Positions 1-8,828 of a stretch of 64,000 bases of DNA are shown here, piece by piece; positions within the stretch are counted from its first letter, which is position 1, and each line of letters begins with the position of its first letter. Source of the stretch: Ascidia mentula (lineage: Eukaryota; Chordata; Ascidiacea; Phlebobranchia; Ascidiidae); the NCBI GenBank assembly GCA_947561715.1, contig OX387205.1:14141001-14205000 (forward strand), written 5' to 3'. Below the pieces are notes generated by a model. It worked only from the letters and a program-made list of their open reading frames with translations. It had not been told where the DNA came from and did no database searches. Position numbers and translations under genes: made by a program.

Positions 1-2187
1 GTTGAACCGAAACCGCCGAGATCCAAAGGTCAGCGTTTTCACCGCCTGGTATCGCGTGGCTGCGTTAGTGTGTTTGTTGAACCGAAACCGCCGAGACCCA
101 AAGGTCAGCGTTTTCACCGCCTGGTATCGCGTGGCTGCGTTAGTGTGTTTGTTGAACCGAAACCGCCGAGATCCAAGGTCAGCGTTTTCACCGCCTGGTA
201 TCGCGTGGCTGCGTTAGTGTGTTTGTTGAACCGAAACCGCCGAGATCCAAAGGTCAGCGTTGTCACCGCCTGGTATCGCGTGGCTGCGTTAGTGCGTTTG
301 TTGAACCGAAACCGCCGAGATCCAAAGGTCAGCGTTTTCACCGCCTGGTATCGCGTGGCTGCGTTAGTGTGTTTGTTGAACCGAAACCGCCGAGATCCAA
401 AGGTCAGAGTTTTCACCGCCTGGTATCGCGTGGCTGCGTTAGTGTGTTTGTTGAACCGAAACCGCCGAGATCCAAAGGTCAGCGTTTTCACCGCCTGGTA
501 TCGCGTGGCTGCGTTAGTGTTTTTGTTGAACCGAAACCGCCGAGATCCAAGGTCAGCGTTTTCACCGCCTGGTATCGCGTGGCTGCGTTAGTGTGTTTGT
601 TGAACCGAAACCGCCGAGATCCAAAGGTCAGAGTTTTCACCGCCTGGTATCGCGTGGCTGCGTTAGTGTGTTTGTTGAACCGAAACCGCCGAGATCCAAA
701 GGTCAGCGTTTTCACCGCCTGGTATCGCGTGGCTGCGTTAGTGTTTTTGTTGAACCGAAACCGCCGAGATCCAAGGTCAGCGTTTTCACCGCCTGGTATC
801 GCGTGGCTGCGTTAGTGTGTTTGTTGAACCGAAACCGCCGAGATCCAAAGGTCAGCGTTTTCACCGCCTGGTATCGCGTGGCTGCGTTAGTGTGTTTGTT
901 GAACCGAAACCGCCGAGATCCAAAGGTCAGCGTTTTCACCGCCTGGTATCGCGTGGCTGCGTTAGTGTGTTTGTTGAACCGAAACCGCCGAGATCCAAAG
1001 GTCAGCGTTTTCACCGTCTGGTATCGCGTGGCTGCGTTAGTGTGTTTGTTGAACCGAAACCGCCGAGATCCAAGGTCAGCGTTTTCACCGCCTGGTATCG
1101 CGTGGCTGCGTTAGTGTGTTTGTTGAACCGAAACCGCCGAGATCCAAAGGTCAGCGTTTTCACCGCCTGGTATCGCGTGGCTGCGTTAGTGTGTTTGTTG
1201 AACCGAAACCGCCGAGATCCAAGGTCAGCGTTTTCACCGCCTGGTATCGCGTGGCTGCGTTAGTGTGTTTGTTGAACCGAAACCGCCGAGATCCAAAGGT
1301 CAGCGTTGTCACCGCCTGGTATCGCGTGGCTGCGTTAGTGCGTTTGTTGAACCGAAACCGCCGAGATCCAAAGGTCAGCGTTTTCACCGCCTGGTATCGC
1401 GTGGCTGCGTTAGTGTGTTTGTTGAACCGAAACCGCCGAGATCCAAAGGTCAGCGTTTTCACCGCCTGGTATCGCGTGGCTGCGTTAGTGTGTTTGTTGA
1501 ACCGAAACCGCCGAGATCCAAAGGTCAGCGTTTTCACCGCCTGGTATCGCGTGGCTGCGTTAGTGTTTTTGTTGAACCGAAACCGCCGAGATCCAAGGTC
1601 AGCGTTTTCACCGCCTGGTATCGCGTGGCTGCGTTAGTGTGTTTGTTGAACCGAAACCGCCGAGATCCAAAGGTCAGCGTTTTCACCGCCTGGTATCGCG
1701 TGGCTGCGTTAGTGTGTTTGTTGAACCGAAACCCCCGAGATCCAAAGGTCAGCGTTTTCACCGCCTGGTATCGCGTGGCTGCGTTAGTGTGTTTGTTGAA
1801 CCGAAACCGCCGAGATCCAAGGTCAGCGTTTTCACCGCCTGGTATCGCGTGCCTGCGTTAGTGTGTTTGTTGAACCGAAACCCCCGAGATCCAAAGGTCA
1901 GCGTTTTCACCGCCTGGTATCGCGTGGCTGCGTTAGTGTGTTTGTTGAACCGAAACCCCCGAGATCCAAAGGTCAGCGTTTTCACCGCCTGGTATCGCGT
2001 GCCTGCGTTAGTGTGTTTGTTGAACCGAAACCGCCGAGATCCAAAGGTCAGCGTTTTCACCGCCTGGTATCGCGTGGCTGCGTTAGTGTGTTTGTTGAAC
2101 CGAAACCGCCGAGATCCAAAGGTCAGCGTTTTCACCGCCTGGTATCGCGTGGCTGCGTTAGTGTGTTTGTTGAACCGAAACCGCCGA
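1..2187 (+). repeat. 75-bp satellite array, 29 direct units
   Basis: Tandem copies of a 75-bp unit starting GTTGAACCGAAACCGCCGAG. Unit starts fall at 1, 76, 151, 225 and so on to 2169, giving 29 full units and a partial one. Seven units are 74 bp because one A is missing in the CCAAAGGTC segment (near 173, 547, 771, 1070, 1220, 1593 and 1817). Other variants (GTTGTCACC, GTGCGTTTG, CAGAGTTTT, GTGTTTTTG) recur at a spacing of 1046 bp, so there is a second-level period of 14 units (ten of 75 and four of 74 bp). Because 75 is a multiple of three and the unit lacks stops in some frames, long open frames appear on both strands; I treat them as by-products of the repeat. Confidence 0.97.
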
Positions 2188-2398
2188 GCGATACCAGGCG
2201 GTGAAAACGCTGACCTTTGGATCTCGGCGGTTTCGGTTCAACAAACACACTAACGCAGCCACGCGATACCAGGCGGTGAAAACGCTGACCTTGGATCTCG
2301 GCGGTTTCGGTTCAACAAACACACTAACGCAGCCACGCGATACCAGGCGGTGAAAACGCTGACCTCTGGATCTCGGCGGTTTCGGTTCAACAAACACA
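2188..2398 (-). repeat. Three satellite units in inverted orientation
   Basis: Inside a unit, at CCGCCGAG/CGATACC, the array flips to its reverse complement and runs for about three units (75, 74 and about 62 bp) before ending at AACAAACACATA. The middle inverted unit is the 74-bp form, so both length variants occur in the inverted part. The next sequence is the truncated end of a Ty3/gypsy element. Confidence 0.93.
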
Positions 2399-2413
2399 TA
2401 CTACGCTACAATT

Positions 2414-3127
2414 TACGCTGTACAACGTATGCCTCCTCCGCACGATGTACCGACGCTGCGGTCTTTCCTTGGATCTGTACAATTTTATGCAAAATTTTTG
2501 CCTGCAGAATTTTCAACTGTAGCAGAACCACTCTACCGTCTCACAAAGAAAGGCATTCCTTGGAAATGGAGTCAAAAAGAAGAACGTTCTTTCAATCAGC
2601 TGAAGGAATTACTATCCAGAGACCAAGTGTTGGTTCATTTCAATCCATCCATTCCTGTGGGTATTGCCTGTGACGCATCAAGTGTTGGAATTGGTGCTAC
2701 GTTGTTTCACCGTTTTCCCGACGGCAGTGAGCGACCAATTGCCAATGTTTCTAAAACTTTGACACAAAGCCAGAGGAATTACAGTCAAATTCAAAAGGAG
2801 GCTTTGTCAATCGTTTACGCTCTAAAGAAGTTCTTTCAATATTTGTTTGGAAGAAGATTCATCCTGATAACGGATCATAAACCACTGATGTCTTTATTTG
2901 GTCCGCAAAAGCCTACACCAGCTTTGGCAGCCAACAGGTTGGCTCGATGGGCACTTTTCTTGAACCAATTTCAGTACACCATCGAGTATAGAAAAACCAA
3001 CGAACACAATAATGCTGATGTTTTAAGCCGACTTCCACAAGGCGATGATACAACTTTCGACGGAGAGGAAAGTGCTGATGACGTAGACATCGTTTGTGCC
3101 ATCGAAACAGTCGGAATGCAAGTGTAA
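2414..3127 (+). pseudogene. Ty3/gypsy pol fragment: RT C-terminus and RNase H
   Basis: Open frame of 237 codons with no start of its own, cut off at 2414 where the satellite begins. It starts in the connection part of reverse transcriptase and continues through RNase H: DASSVGIGATL carries the first catalytic Asp, QKEALSIVYAL the Glu, and TDHKPL the second Asp. The tail (YRKTNEHNNADVLSRLP) is typical for the family. It stops at TAA 3125-3127, directly followed in the same frame by the integrase frame. The palindromic partner (7370-8828, minus) has the same stop. RT palm and protease are absent, so this copy cannot be autonomous. Confidence 0.9.
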
Positions 3128-4468
3128 ATGGACTCCTCAGCACTACGAAAAGAATCTTCAAAAGACCCAATATTGAGCAAGGTGATTCAATACACGCACG
3201 AAGGTTGGCCAAGACAATCTTCCGATGAACCGACGGAAGAATTCCGGAAAGTGAGTAATTTTCTCACTACGTCATATGGAGTTCTTATGTATGGCTCCAG
3301 AATCGTCATTCCAGCAAAACTACGTGACAAAGTTTTGCAGCTACTGCATTTGGGCCATTTCGGCATGCAGCGCATGAAGCAACTGGCCAGGACAGTGGTG
3401 TACTGGCCAAACATAGATCGAGACATTGTGGACATGTGTCGAAAGTGTGGCACATGTGATGAGCACAGAAACGTATTGCCGAAGGCTCCCGTACATCCAT
3501 GGATACTACCCGAGAAGCCATGGAGTCGAATTCATGTCGACCATGCCATAAATTTTATGGGTTACAACTGGTTGGTTGTAATTGATGCTTATACGAAGTA
3601 TCCATGTATTCACCGTACTCAAGCAATCACCGCTAAAGCAACAATGGATCTTCTCGACCAAGATTTCGCGCATTTCGGATATCCACACTCAATAGTGTCC
3701 GACAATGCACCATCGTTTACATCGGAGGAGTTCCGAAACTACTGCAAAGAAAGGGGGATTGTTCACCTTACAGGCGCACCTTATCATCCTGCGACCAATG
3801 GGGCAGCGGAGCGCTTGGTGCAAACTTTCAAGAAGGCATTACGAAAGTCTTCTGAGCCGCCCATGAACGCATTGAGAACTTTTCTCATGCAATACCGCCG
3901 TATACCAAACAGTAGCGGATACTCCCCAAGTGAACTTTTAAACGGAAGGCAATTACGAACAAAGATTGACACCATGATGCCTTCTCCAGTACATGATGTC
4001 CAGAAAAAGCAGTTGCAAGGAGTTAAACACGGTGTTTCCACTACACGCGTTAACAGGACATACTACGTCGGTGATCCTTGCTATGCACTGTATTACGGAC
4101 CACGGCATGACAAAGACCCACGATGGGTTCCCGCACTGGTCATCAAACGTTGCGGAAGTCGAAGTGTTCGGGTTAAAGTTATTCCCCGAGGTCCGATATG
4201 GAGACGACATATTGACCAACTTCGACCCAGATATGCATCATCACAAGATGACGAGCCAGGAGATGAACCAGCAGATCACCCAACATCACGCGATGCATCC
4301 GATGATGAAGAGTCCGGTCGTGCCGATACGCGCGACACGGTCACCGCTGAGACTATCGTTAGTCCTGACAATACTCATTCACCTGCGGCGCAGGAGTTGT
4401 CACACGGGGAGAGTTTACCCCGGCGCTCGAAACGGCGTCCGAAGCCTCCCAAATTTTATGGTTATTAG
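3128..4468 (+). CDS. Ty3/gypsy integrase (left palindrome copy)
   Basis: 446 residues, DNA strand-transfer enzyme of an LTR retrotransposon. Order: an N-terminal HHCC zinc-binding region (HLGHFGMQRMKQL then CRKCGTCDEH, about residues 74-117), then the DDE core with HVDHA, SDNAPSF and NGAAERL supplying the acidic triad, then a basic C-terminal tail rich in Arg and Lys. It begins at ATG 3128 immediately after an in-frame TAA, so in the element it would be part of a longer polyprotein frame or start internally. It differs from the minus copy at only a few residues (for example LRTK against SRTK). No env follows; a purine-rich tract and LTR come next. Confidence 0.92.
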   Translation: MDSSALRKESSKDPILSKVIQYTHEGWPRQSSDEPTEEFRKVSNFLTTSYGVLMYGSRIVIPAKLRDKVLQLLHLGHFGMQRMKQLARTVVYWPNIDRDIVDMCRKCGTCDEHRNVLPKAPVHPWILPEKPWSRIHVDHAINFMGYNWLVVIDAYTKYPCIHRTQAITAKATMDLLDQDFAHFGYPHSIVSDNAPSFTSEEFRNYCKERGIVHLTGAPYHPATNGAAERLVQTFKKALRKSSEPPMNALRTFLMQYRRIPNSSGYSPSELLNGRQLRTKIDTMMPSPVHDVQKKQLQGVKHGVSTTRVNRTYYVGDPCYALYYGPRHDKDPRWVPALVIKRCGSRSVRVKVIPRGPIWRRHIDQLRPRYASSQDDEPGDEPADHPTSRDASDDEESGRADTRDTVTAETIVSPDNTHSPAAQELSHGESLPRRSKRRPKPPKFYGY

Positions 4469-4500
4469 TGTCATTTTGCGTTGTTCCATAACCCAATATT

Positions 4501-4609
4501 GGCGGGGAGGTGTTGTGTAATTGTATCATTATGTGTCCCAAAGTTGACCTTACAAAACGGCGCTTAAGACTCGCCGTGCAATCAGCGTGTCTGGCAATGC
4601 GACCCACGC
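4501..4609 (+). mobile_element. Polypurine tract and start of 3' LTR (left copy)
   Basis: GGCGGGGAGG (4501-4510) is a polypurine tract directly followed by TGTTGTGTAA, the 5' end of the LTR. The LTR is recognisable for 99 bp (4511-4609), matching 10453-10551 in reverse complement. After that a short stretch of LTR sequence (AGCGTGTCTGGCAATG) is repeated and the sequence passes into Penelope-like material, so the R/U5 part of the LTR is missing. Confidence 0.85.
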
Positions 4610-4723
4610 GACCCACGCCAGCGTGTCTGGCAATGCAACAATTAAAATATAAAGTATTCATTCAAATCGTGGTTGCCAAGTAACGTTCACAGCAAAACCA
4701 ATCAACAATGAAGCGGACCCGGC

Positions 4724-4996
4724 TTGCAATGTCCGCAAAGGTTTGATTTCTGCGGTGGAGCGTACATCGGTGAAACAGGGAGAACGTTACAGACCCGGTT
4801 AAAAGAGCATCGCCGCGACGTTGCAGCGAAGAATAGCCAGAGGACAGCACTGGCGAAACACGTTGTCCTAGAGATGGAGGTGGACCACACAAAACGTTTA
4901 TTCCTAGAGACGCTCCACATTCACAAGAACAACCAATGCGTGAATGACAAGGGACAATGTGTGTACTTTCCAGCGGTTTACAACAATTTGTTGTAA
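4724..4996 (+). pseudogene. Penelope-like element, GIY-YIG endonuclease fragment
   Basis: A 90-codon frame with the GIY-YIG signature AYIGETGRTLQTRLKEH near its start, preceded by a Cys-containing CPQRFDFC segment. That combination is characteristic of the C-terminal endonuclease of Penelope-like retroelements. The reverse transcriptase that should precede it is absent, so this is a 5'-truncated remnant. It ends at TAA 4994-4996, followed by a 3' region with a hammerhead-like motif. Its mirror copy is at 5501-5773 on the minus strand with the same translation. Confidence 0.85.
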
Positions 4997-5135
4997 GCGT
5001 TACGCCCCGCTACACACCTGGTCACATGACAATACCAGCGGTGCCAATGTTATCCGTTCCCCCTTTTTCTTGTGTTTTTCTTACGTTTTTCTTGCGTTTT
5101 TACTGTTTATGCGTTTGATGCATTATTGTCGACAT

Positions 5136-5178
5136 AACCCTGAGGAAGTCTCGCTGAATGGCAGACGAAACGTCGGTT
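5136..5178 (+). ncRNA. Hammerhead-like ribozyme motif of Penelope 3' region
   Basis: The core reads CTGAGGA (5140-5146), then stem II GTCT/AGAC (5148-5151 and 5163-5166) around an 11-nt loop, then GAAA (5167-5170) and CGTC. AACC (5136-5139) can pair with GGTT (5175-5178) as stem I. ACGT next to GAAA is self-complementary, matching the very short stem III known for hammerheads in Penelope-like elements, which are thought to act as dimers. One extra A (5147) sits between the core and stem II, so activity is doubtful. Confidence 0.6.
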
Positions 5179-5215
5179 TCAAATAAACACTTTAGAAACT
5201 CAGTGCCAGAAGAGC

Positions 5216-5281
5216 AATTCCGATTAATAAGGTTTGATTTCGTCCGAATGCGCTACCTTAACTGGAAGCTATTTAGCTTTA
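5216..5281. other. 66-bp unique spacer at palindrome centre
   Basis: The only unpaired sequence between the palindrome arms. Part of it (AAGGTTTGATTTCGTCCGAA to CCTTAACTGGAAGC) resembles, in reverse complement, sequence at 34912-34965 and 60448-60490, where it is joined to the other end of the Penelope-like fragment. This suggests the spacer is itself Penelope-derived. Confidence 0.7.
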
Positions 5282-5318
5282 GCTCTTCTGGCACTGAGTT
5301 TCTAAAGTGTTTATTTGA

Positions 5319-5361
5319 AACCGACGTTTCGTCTGCCATTCAGCGAGACTTCCTCAGGGTT
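5319..5361 (-). ncRNA. Hammerhead-like motif, mirror copy
   Basis: Exact mirror of the motif at 5136-5178, with the same core, stem II and self-complementary ACGT. Transcription through the palindrome centre would place both motifs, in opposite orientation, on either side of the 66-bp spacer. Confidence 0.55.
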
Positions 5362-5500
5362 ATGTCGACAATAATGCATCAAACGCATAAACAGTAAAAA
5401 CGCAAGAAAAACGTAAGAAAAACACAAGAAAAAGGGGGAACGGATAACATTGGCACCGCTGGTATTGTCATGTGACCAGGTGTGTAGCGGGGCGTAACGC

Positions 5501-5773
5501 TTACAACAAATTGTTGTAAACCGCTGGAAAGTACACACATTGTCCCTTGTCATTCACGCATTGGTTGTTCTTGTGAATGTGGAGCGTCTCTAGGAATAAA
5601 CGTTTTGTGTGGTCCACCTCCATCTCTAGGACAACGTGTTTCGCCAGTGCTGTCCTCTGGCTATTCTTCGCTGCAACGTCGCGGCGATGCTCTTTTAACC
5701 GGGTCTGTAACGTTCTCCCTGTTTCACCGATGTACGCTCCACCGCAGAAATCAAACCTTTGCGGACATTGCAA
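5501..5773 (-). pseudogene. Penelope-like GIY-YIG fragment, mirror copy
   Basis: Same 90-residue translation as 4724-4996, with the GIY-YIG signature AYIGETGR. The frame is intact but lacks the RT domain. It lies upstream (in minus-strand sense) of the hammerhead-like motif and borders the truncated gypsy LTR at 5888. Confidence 0.85.
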
Positions 5774-5887
5774 GCCGGGTCCGCTTCATTGTTGATTGGT
5801 TTTGCTGTGAACGTTACTTGGCAACCACGATTTGAATGAATACTTTATATTTTAATTGTTACATTGCCAGACACGCTGGCGTGGGTC

Positions 5888-5986
5888 GCGTGGGTCGCAT
5901 TGCCAGACACGCTGATTGCACGGCGAGTCTTAAGCGCCGTTTTGTAAGGTCAACTTTGGGACACATAATGATACAATTACACAACA
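5888..5986 (-). mobile_element. Truncated 3' LTR
   Basis: 99 bp identical to the outer end of the 5' LTR (10453-10551), beginning TGTTGTGT on the minus strand directly after the polypurine tract GGCGGGGAGG (5987-5996). It breaks off at GCGACCCACGC, where a short duplicated LTR segment leads into Penelope-like sequence. Confidence 0.88.
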
Positions 5987-6028
5987 CCTCCCCGCCAATA
6001 TTGGGTTATGGAACAACGCAAAATGACA

Positions 6029-7369
6029 CTAATAACCATAAAATTTGGGAGGCTTCGGACGCCGTTTCGAGCGCCGGGGTAAACTCTCCCCGTGTGACAA
6101 CTCCTGCGCCGCAGGTGAATGAGTATTGTCAGTACTAACGATAGTCTCAGCGGTGACCGTGTCGCGCGTATCGGCACGACCGGACTCTTCATCATCGGAT
6201 GCATCGCGTGATGTTGGGTGATCTGCTGGTTCATCTCCTGGCTCGTCATCTTGTGATGATGCATATCTGGGTCGAAGTTGGTCAATATGTCGTCTCCATA
6301 TCGGACCTCGGGGAATAACTTTAACCCGAACACTTCGACTTCCGCAACGTTTGATGACCAGTGCGGGAACCCATCGTGGGTCTTTGTCATGCCGTGGTCC
6401 GTAATACAGTGCATAGCAAGGATCACCGACGTAGTATGTCCTGTTAACGCGTGTAGTGGAAACACCGTGTTTAACTCCTTGCAACTGCTTTTTCTGGACA
6501 TCATGTACTGGAGAAGGCATCATGGTGTCAATCTTTGTTCGTGATTGCCTTCCGTTTAAAAGTTCACTTGGGGAGTATCCGCTACTGTTTGGTATACGGC
6601 GGTATTGCATGAGAAAAGTTCTCAATGCGTTCATGGGCGGTTCAGAAGACTTTCGTAATGCCTTCTTGAAAGTTTGCACCAAGCGCTCCGCTGCCCCATT
6701 GGTCGCAGGATGATAAGGTGCGCCTGTAAGGTGAACAATCCCCCTTTCTTTGCAGTAGTTTCGGAACTCCTCCGATGTAAACGATGGTGCATTGTCGGAC
6801 ACTATTGAGTGTGGATATCCGAAATGCGCGAAATCTTGGTCGAGAAGATCCATTGTTGCTTTAGCGGTGATTGCTTGAGTACGGTGAATACATGGATACT
6901 TCGTATAAGCATCAATTACAACCAACCAGTTGTAACCCATAAAATTTATGGCATGGTCGACATGAATTCGACTCCATGGCTTCTCGGGTAGTATCCATGG
7001 ATGTACGGGAGCCTTCGGCAATACGTTTCTGTGCTCATCACATGTGCCACACTTTCGACACATGTCCACAATGTCTCGATCTATGTTTGGCCAGTACACC
7101 ACTGTCCTGGCCAGTTGCTTCATGCGCTGCATGCCGAAATGGCCCAAATGCAGTAGCTGCAAAACTTTGTCACGTAGTTTTGCTGGAATGACGATTCTGG
7201 AGCCATACATAAGAACTCCATATGACGTAGTGAGAAAATTACTCACTTTCCGGAATTCTTCCGTCGGTTCATCGGAAGATTGTCTTGGCCAACCTTCGTG
7301 CGTGTATTGAATCACCTTGCTCAATATTGGGTCTTTTGAAGATTCTTTTCGTAGTGCTGAGGAGTCCAT
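6029..7369 (-). CDS. Ty3/gypsy integrase (right copy)
   Basis: 446 residues, same domain order as the left copy: HHCC zinc region, DDE core (HVDHA, SDNAPSF, NGAAERL) and a basic tail. The frame is intact. It starts at ATG 7369 immediately after TAA 7370-7372 and is in frame with the RNase H segment before that stop. Substitutions relative to the left copy are few and scattered. Confidence 0.92.
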   Translation of the reverse strand: MDSSALRKESSKDPILSKVIQYTHEGWPRQSSDEPTEEFRKVSNFLTTSYGVLMYGSRIVIPAKLRDKVLQLLHLGHFGMQRMKQLARTVVYWPNIDRDIVDMCRKCGTCDEHRNVLPKAPVHPWILPEKPWSRIHVDHAINFMGYNWLVVIDAYTKYPCIHRTQAITAKATMDLLDQDFAHFGYPHSIVSDNAPSFTSEEFRNYCKERGIVHLTGAPYHPATNGAAERLVQTFKKALRKSSEPPMNALRTFLMQYRRIPNSSGYSPSELLNGRQSRTKIDTMMPSPVHDVQKKQLQGVKHGVSTTRVNRTYYVGDPCYALYYGPRHDKDPRWVPALVIKRCGSRSVRVKVIPRGPIWRRHIDQLRPRYASSQDDEPGDEPADHPTSRDASDDEESGRADTRDTVTAETIVSTDNTHSPAAQELSHGESLPRRSKRRPKPPKFYGY

Positions 7370-8828
7370 TTACACTTGCATTCCGACTGTTTCGATGGCA
7401 CAAACGATGTCTACGTCATCAGCACTTTCCTCTCCGTCGAAAGTTGTATCATCGCCTTGTGGAAGTCGGCTTAAAACATCAGCATTATTGTGTTCGTTGG
7501 TTTTTCTATACTCGATGGTGTACTGAAATTGGTTCAAGAAAAGTGCCCATCGAGCCAACCTGTTGGCTGCCAAAGCTGGTGTAGGCTTTTGCGGACCAAA
7601 TAAAGACATCAATGGTTTATGATCCGTTATCAGGATGAATCTTCTTCCAAACAAATATTGAAAGAACTTCTAGAGCGTAAACGATTGACAAAGCCTCCTT
7701 TTGAATTTGACTGTAATTCCTCTGGCTTTGTGTCAAAGTTTTAGAAACATTGGCAATTGGTCGCTCACTGCCGTCGGGAAAACGGTGAAACAACGTAGCA
7801 CCAATTCCAACACTTGATGCGTCACAGGCAATACCCACAGGAATGGATGGATTGAAATGAACCAACACTTGGTCTCTGGATAGTAATTCCTTCAGCTGAT
7901 TGAAAGAACGTTCTTTTTGACTCCATTTCCAAGGAATGCCTTTCTTTGTGAGACGGTAGAGTGGTTCTGCTACAGTTGAAAATTCTGCAGGCAAAAATTT
8001 TGCATAAAATTGTACAGATCCAAGGAAAGACCGCAGCGTCGGTACATCGTGCGGAGGAGGCATACGTTGTACAGCGTCGACTTTGGAACCCTTCGTGATG
8101 CCCTTGTTGGAGAGAACATGGCCAAGGTACTCGACCTGCTGTTGAGCAAATTTGCATTTTTGCTTCCTGCAACGTAAGCCTTTGTCTTGGAGCCGTTGCA
8201 ACAAACGTTTGAGATTGTGAAGGTGGTCCTTGGCAGACGAACCACTGACCAATATATCATCTAGATATACTGCTACACCCGGTAGGTCTTTAGTGATATC
8301 ATCCATAATTTCTTGAAAATAAGCTGGCGCAGAACTGATACCAAAAGGCAATACGTTCTGTAATAAAACTCCGCGATGTGTGCTCAGAGCAAGCTTCTTC
8401 CGACTTTCTGGTCCCAACTTGATTTGATTGTACGCATCCGCCAAATCGATCTTCGTGAAGCCATAACCACCACCTAACTTTCGCATTAAATCTTCTGGTA
8501 ATGGCAATGGGTGACGATGAACTTCCAATTGTGAATTGACAGTCACGGAATAATCACCACAAATTCTTAAAGCAGGCTTTTGCGAAGAAGTTATTGATTT
8601 GCGGACCGGAACTATTGGCGTACCCCAGTCGTTGAACTTCACTGGAGTCCAAATTCCTTTGCTTATCCCGGAATCTAAAACCTGGGACAAATCACTCTGC
8701 ATAGCGAACGGAACTGAACGCGGTTTGCAGAAAACTGGTTTTGCGTCGTCCTTAAATTGTACCTCCAGTTCATAATCTTGAAGACAGCCTAAATTGGGCT
8801 TAAACAGTTCTGCGAATTCACTGCACAA
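7370..8828 (-). pseudogene. Ty3/gypsy reverse transcriptase and RNase H (frameshifted)
   Basis: Reading from 8828, the frame begins with TTG directly after TAG 8829-8831 and contains the RT fingers and palm: DYSVTVNSQL, FTKIDLADAY with the first catalytic Asp, LPFGISSAPAYFQ, and VYLDDILV with the YLDD active site. The connection and RNase H (DASSVGIGATL) follow. A 2-bp deletion near 7670, relative to the left palindrome arm, shifts the frame after SIVYAL; the proper frame resumes as TDHKPL through to TAA 7370-7372. RT and RNase H are thus separated by a lesion in this copy while the left arm retains the undamaged frame. Confidence 0.9.

Larger units (their letters stand above)
2414..5215 (+). 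repeat. Left arm of a 2.8-kb palindrome
   Basis: This stretch is the reverse complement of 5282-8078 with very few differences. Mirror positions sum to 10497 through most of the arm and to about 10492 at the outer end, because the right arm lacks 5 bp (one Glu codon and a 2-bp deletion). A 66-bp unique spacer (5216-5281) separates the arms. The arm holds the 3' half of a Ty3/gypsy element followed by a Penelope-like fragment. Confidence 0.93.
5282..8078 (-). repeat. Right arm of the 2.8-kb palindrome
   Basis: Reverse complement of 2414-5215. It is 5 bp shorter: a missing Glu codon near 7912 and a 2-bp deletion near 7670. Unlike the left arm, it continues without a break into the remaining 5' half of the gypsy element. 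Confidence 0.93.

Noticed and set aside
1-2253. Many open frames of 70-200 codons on both strands with 25-residue repeats
   Set aside because: They follow from a 75-bp (25-codon) repeat lacking stops in some frames; 74-bp units break each frame in turn, and no start or promoter is fixed.
1-2398. CRISPR-like array
   Set aside because: Units are contiguous and nearly identical with no unique spacers, and the setting is an animal genome.
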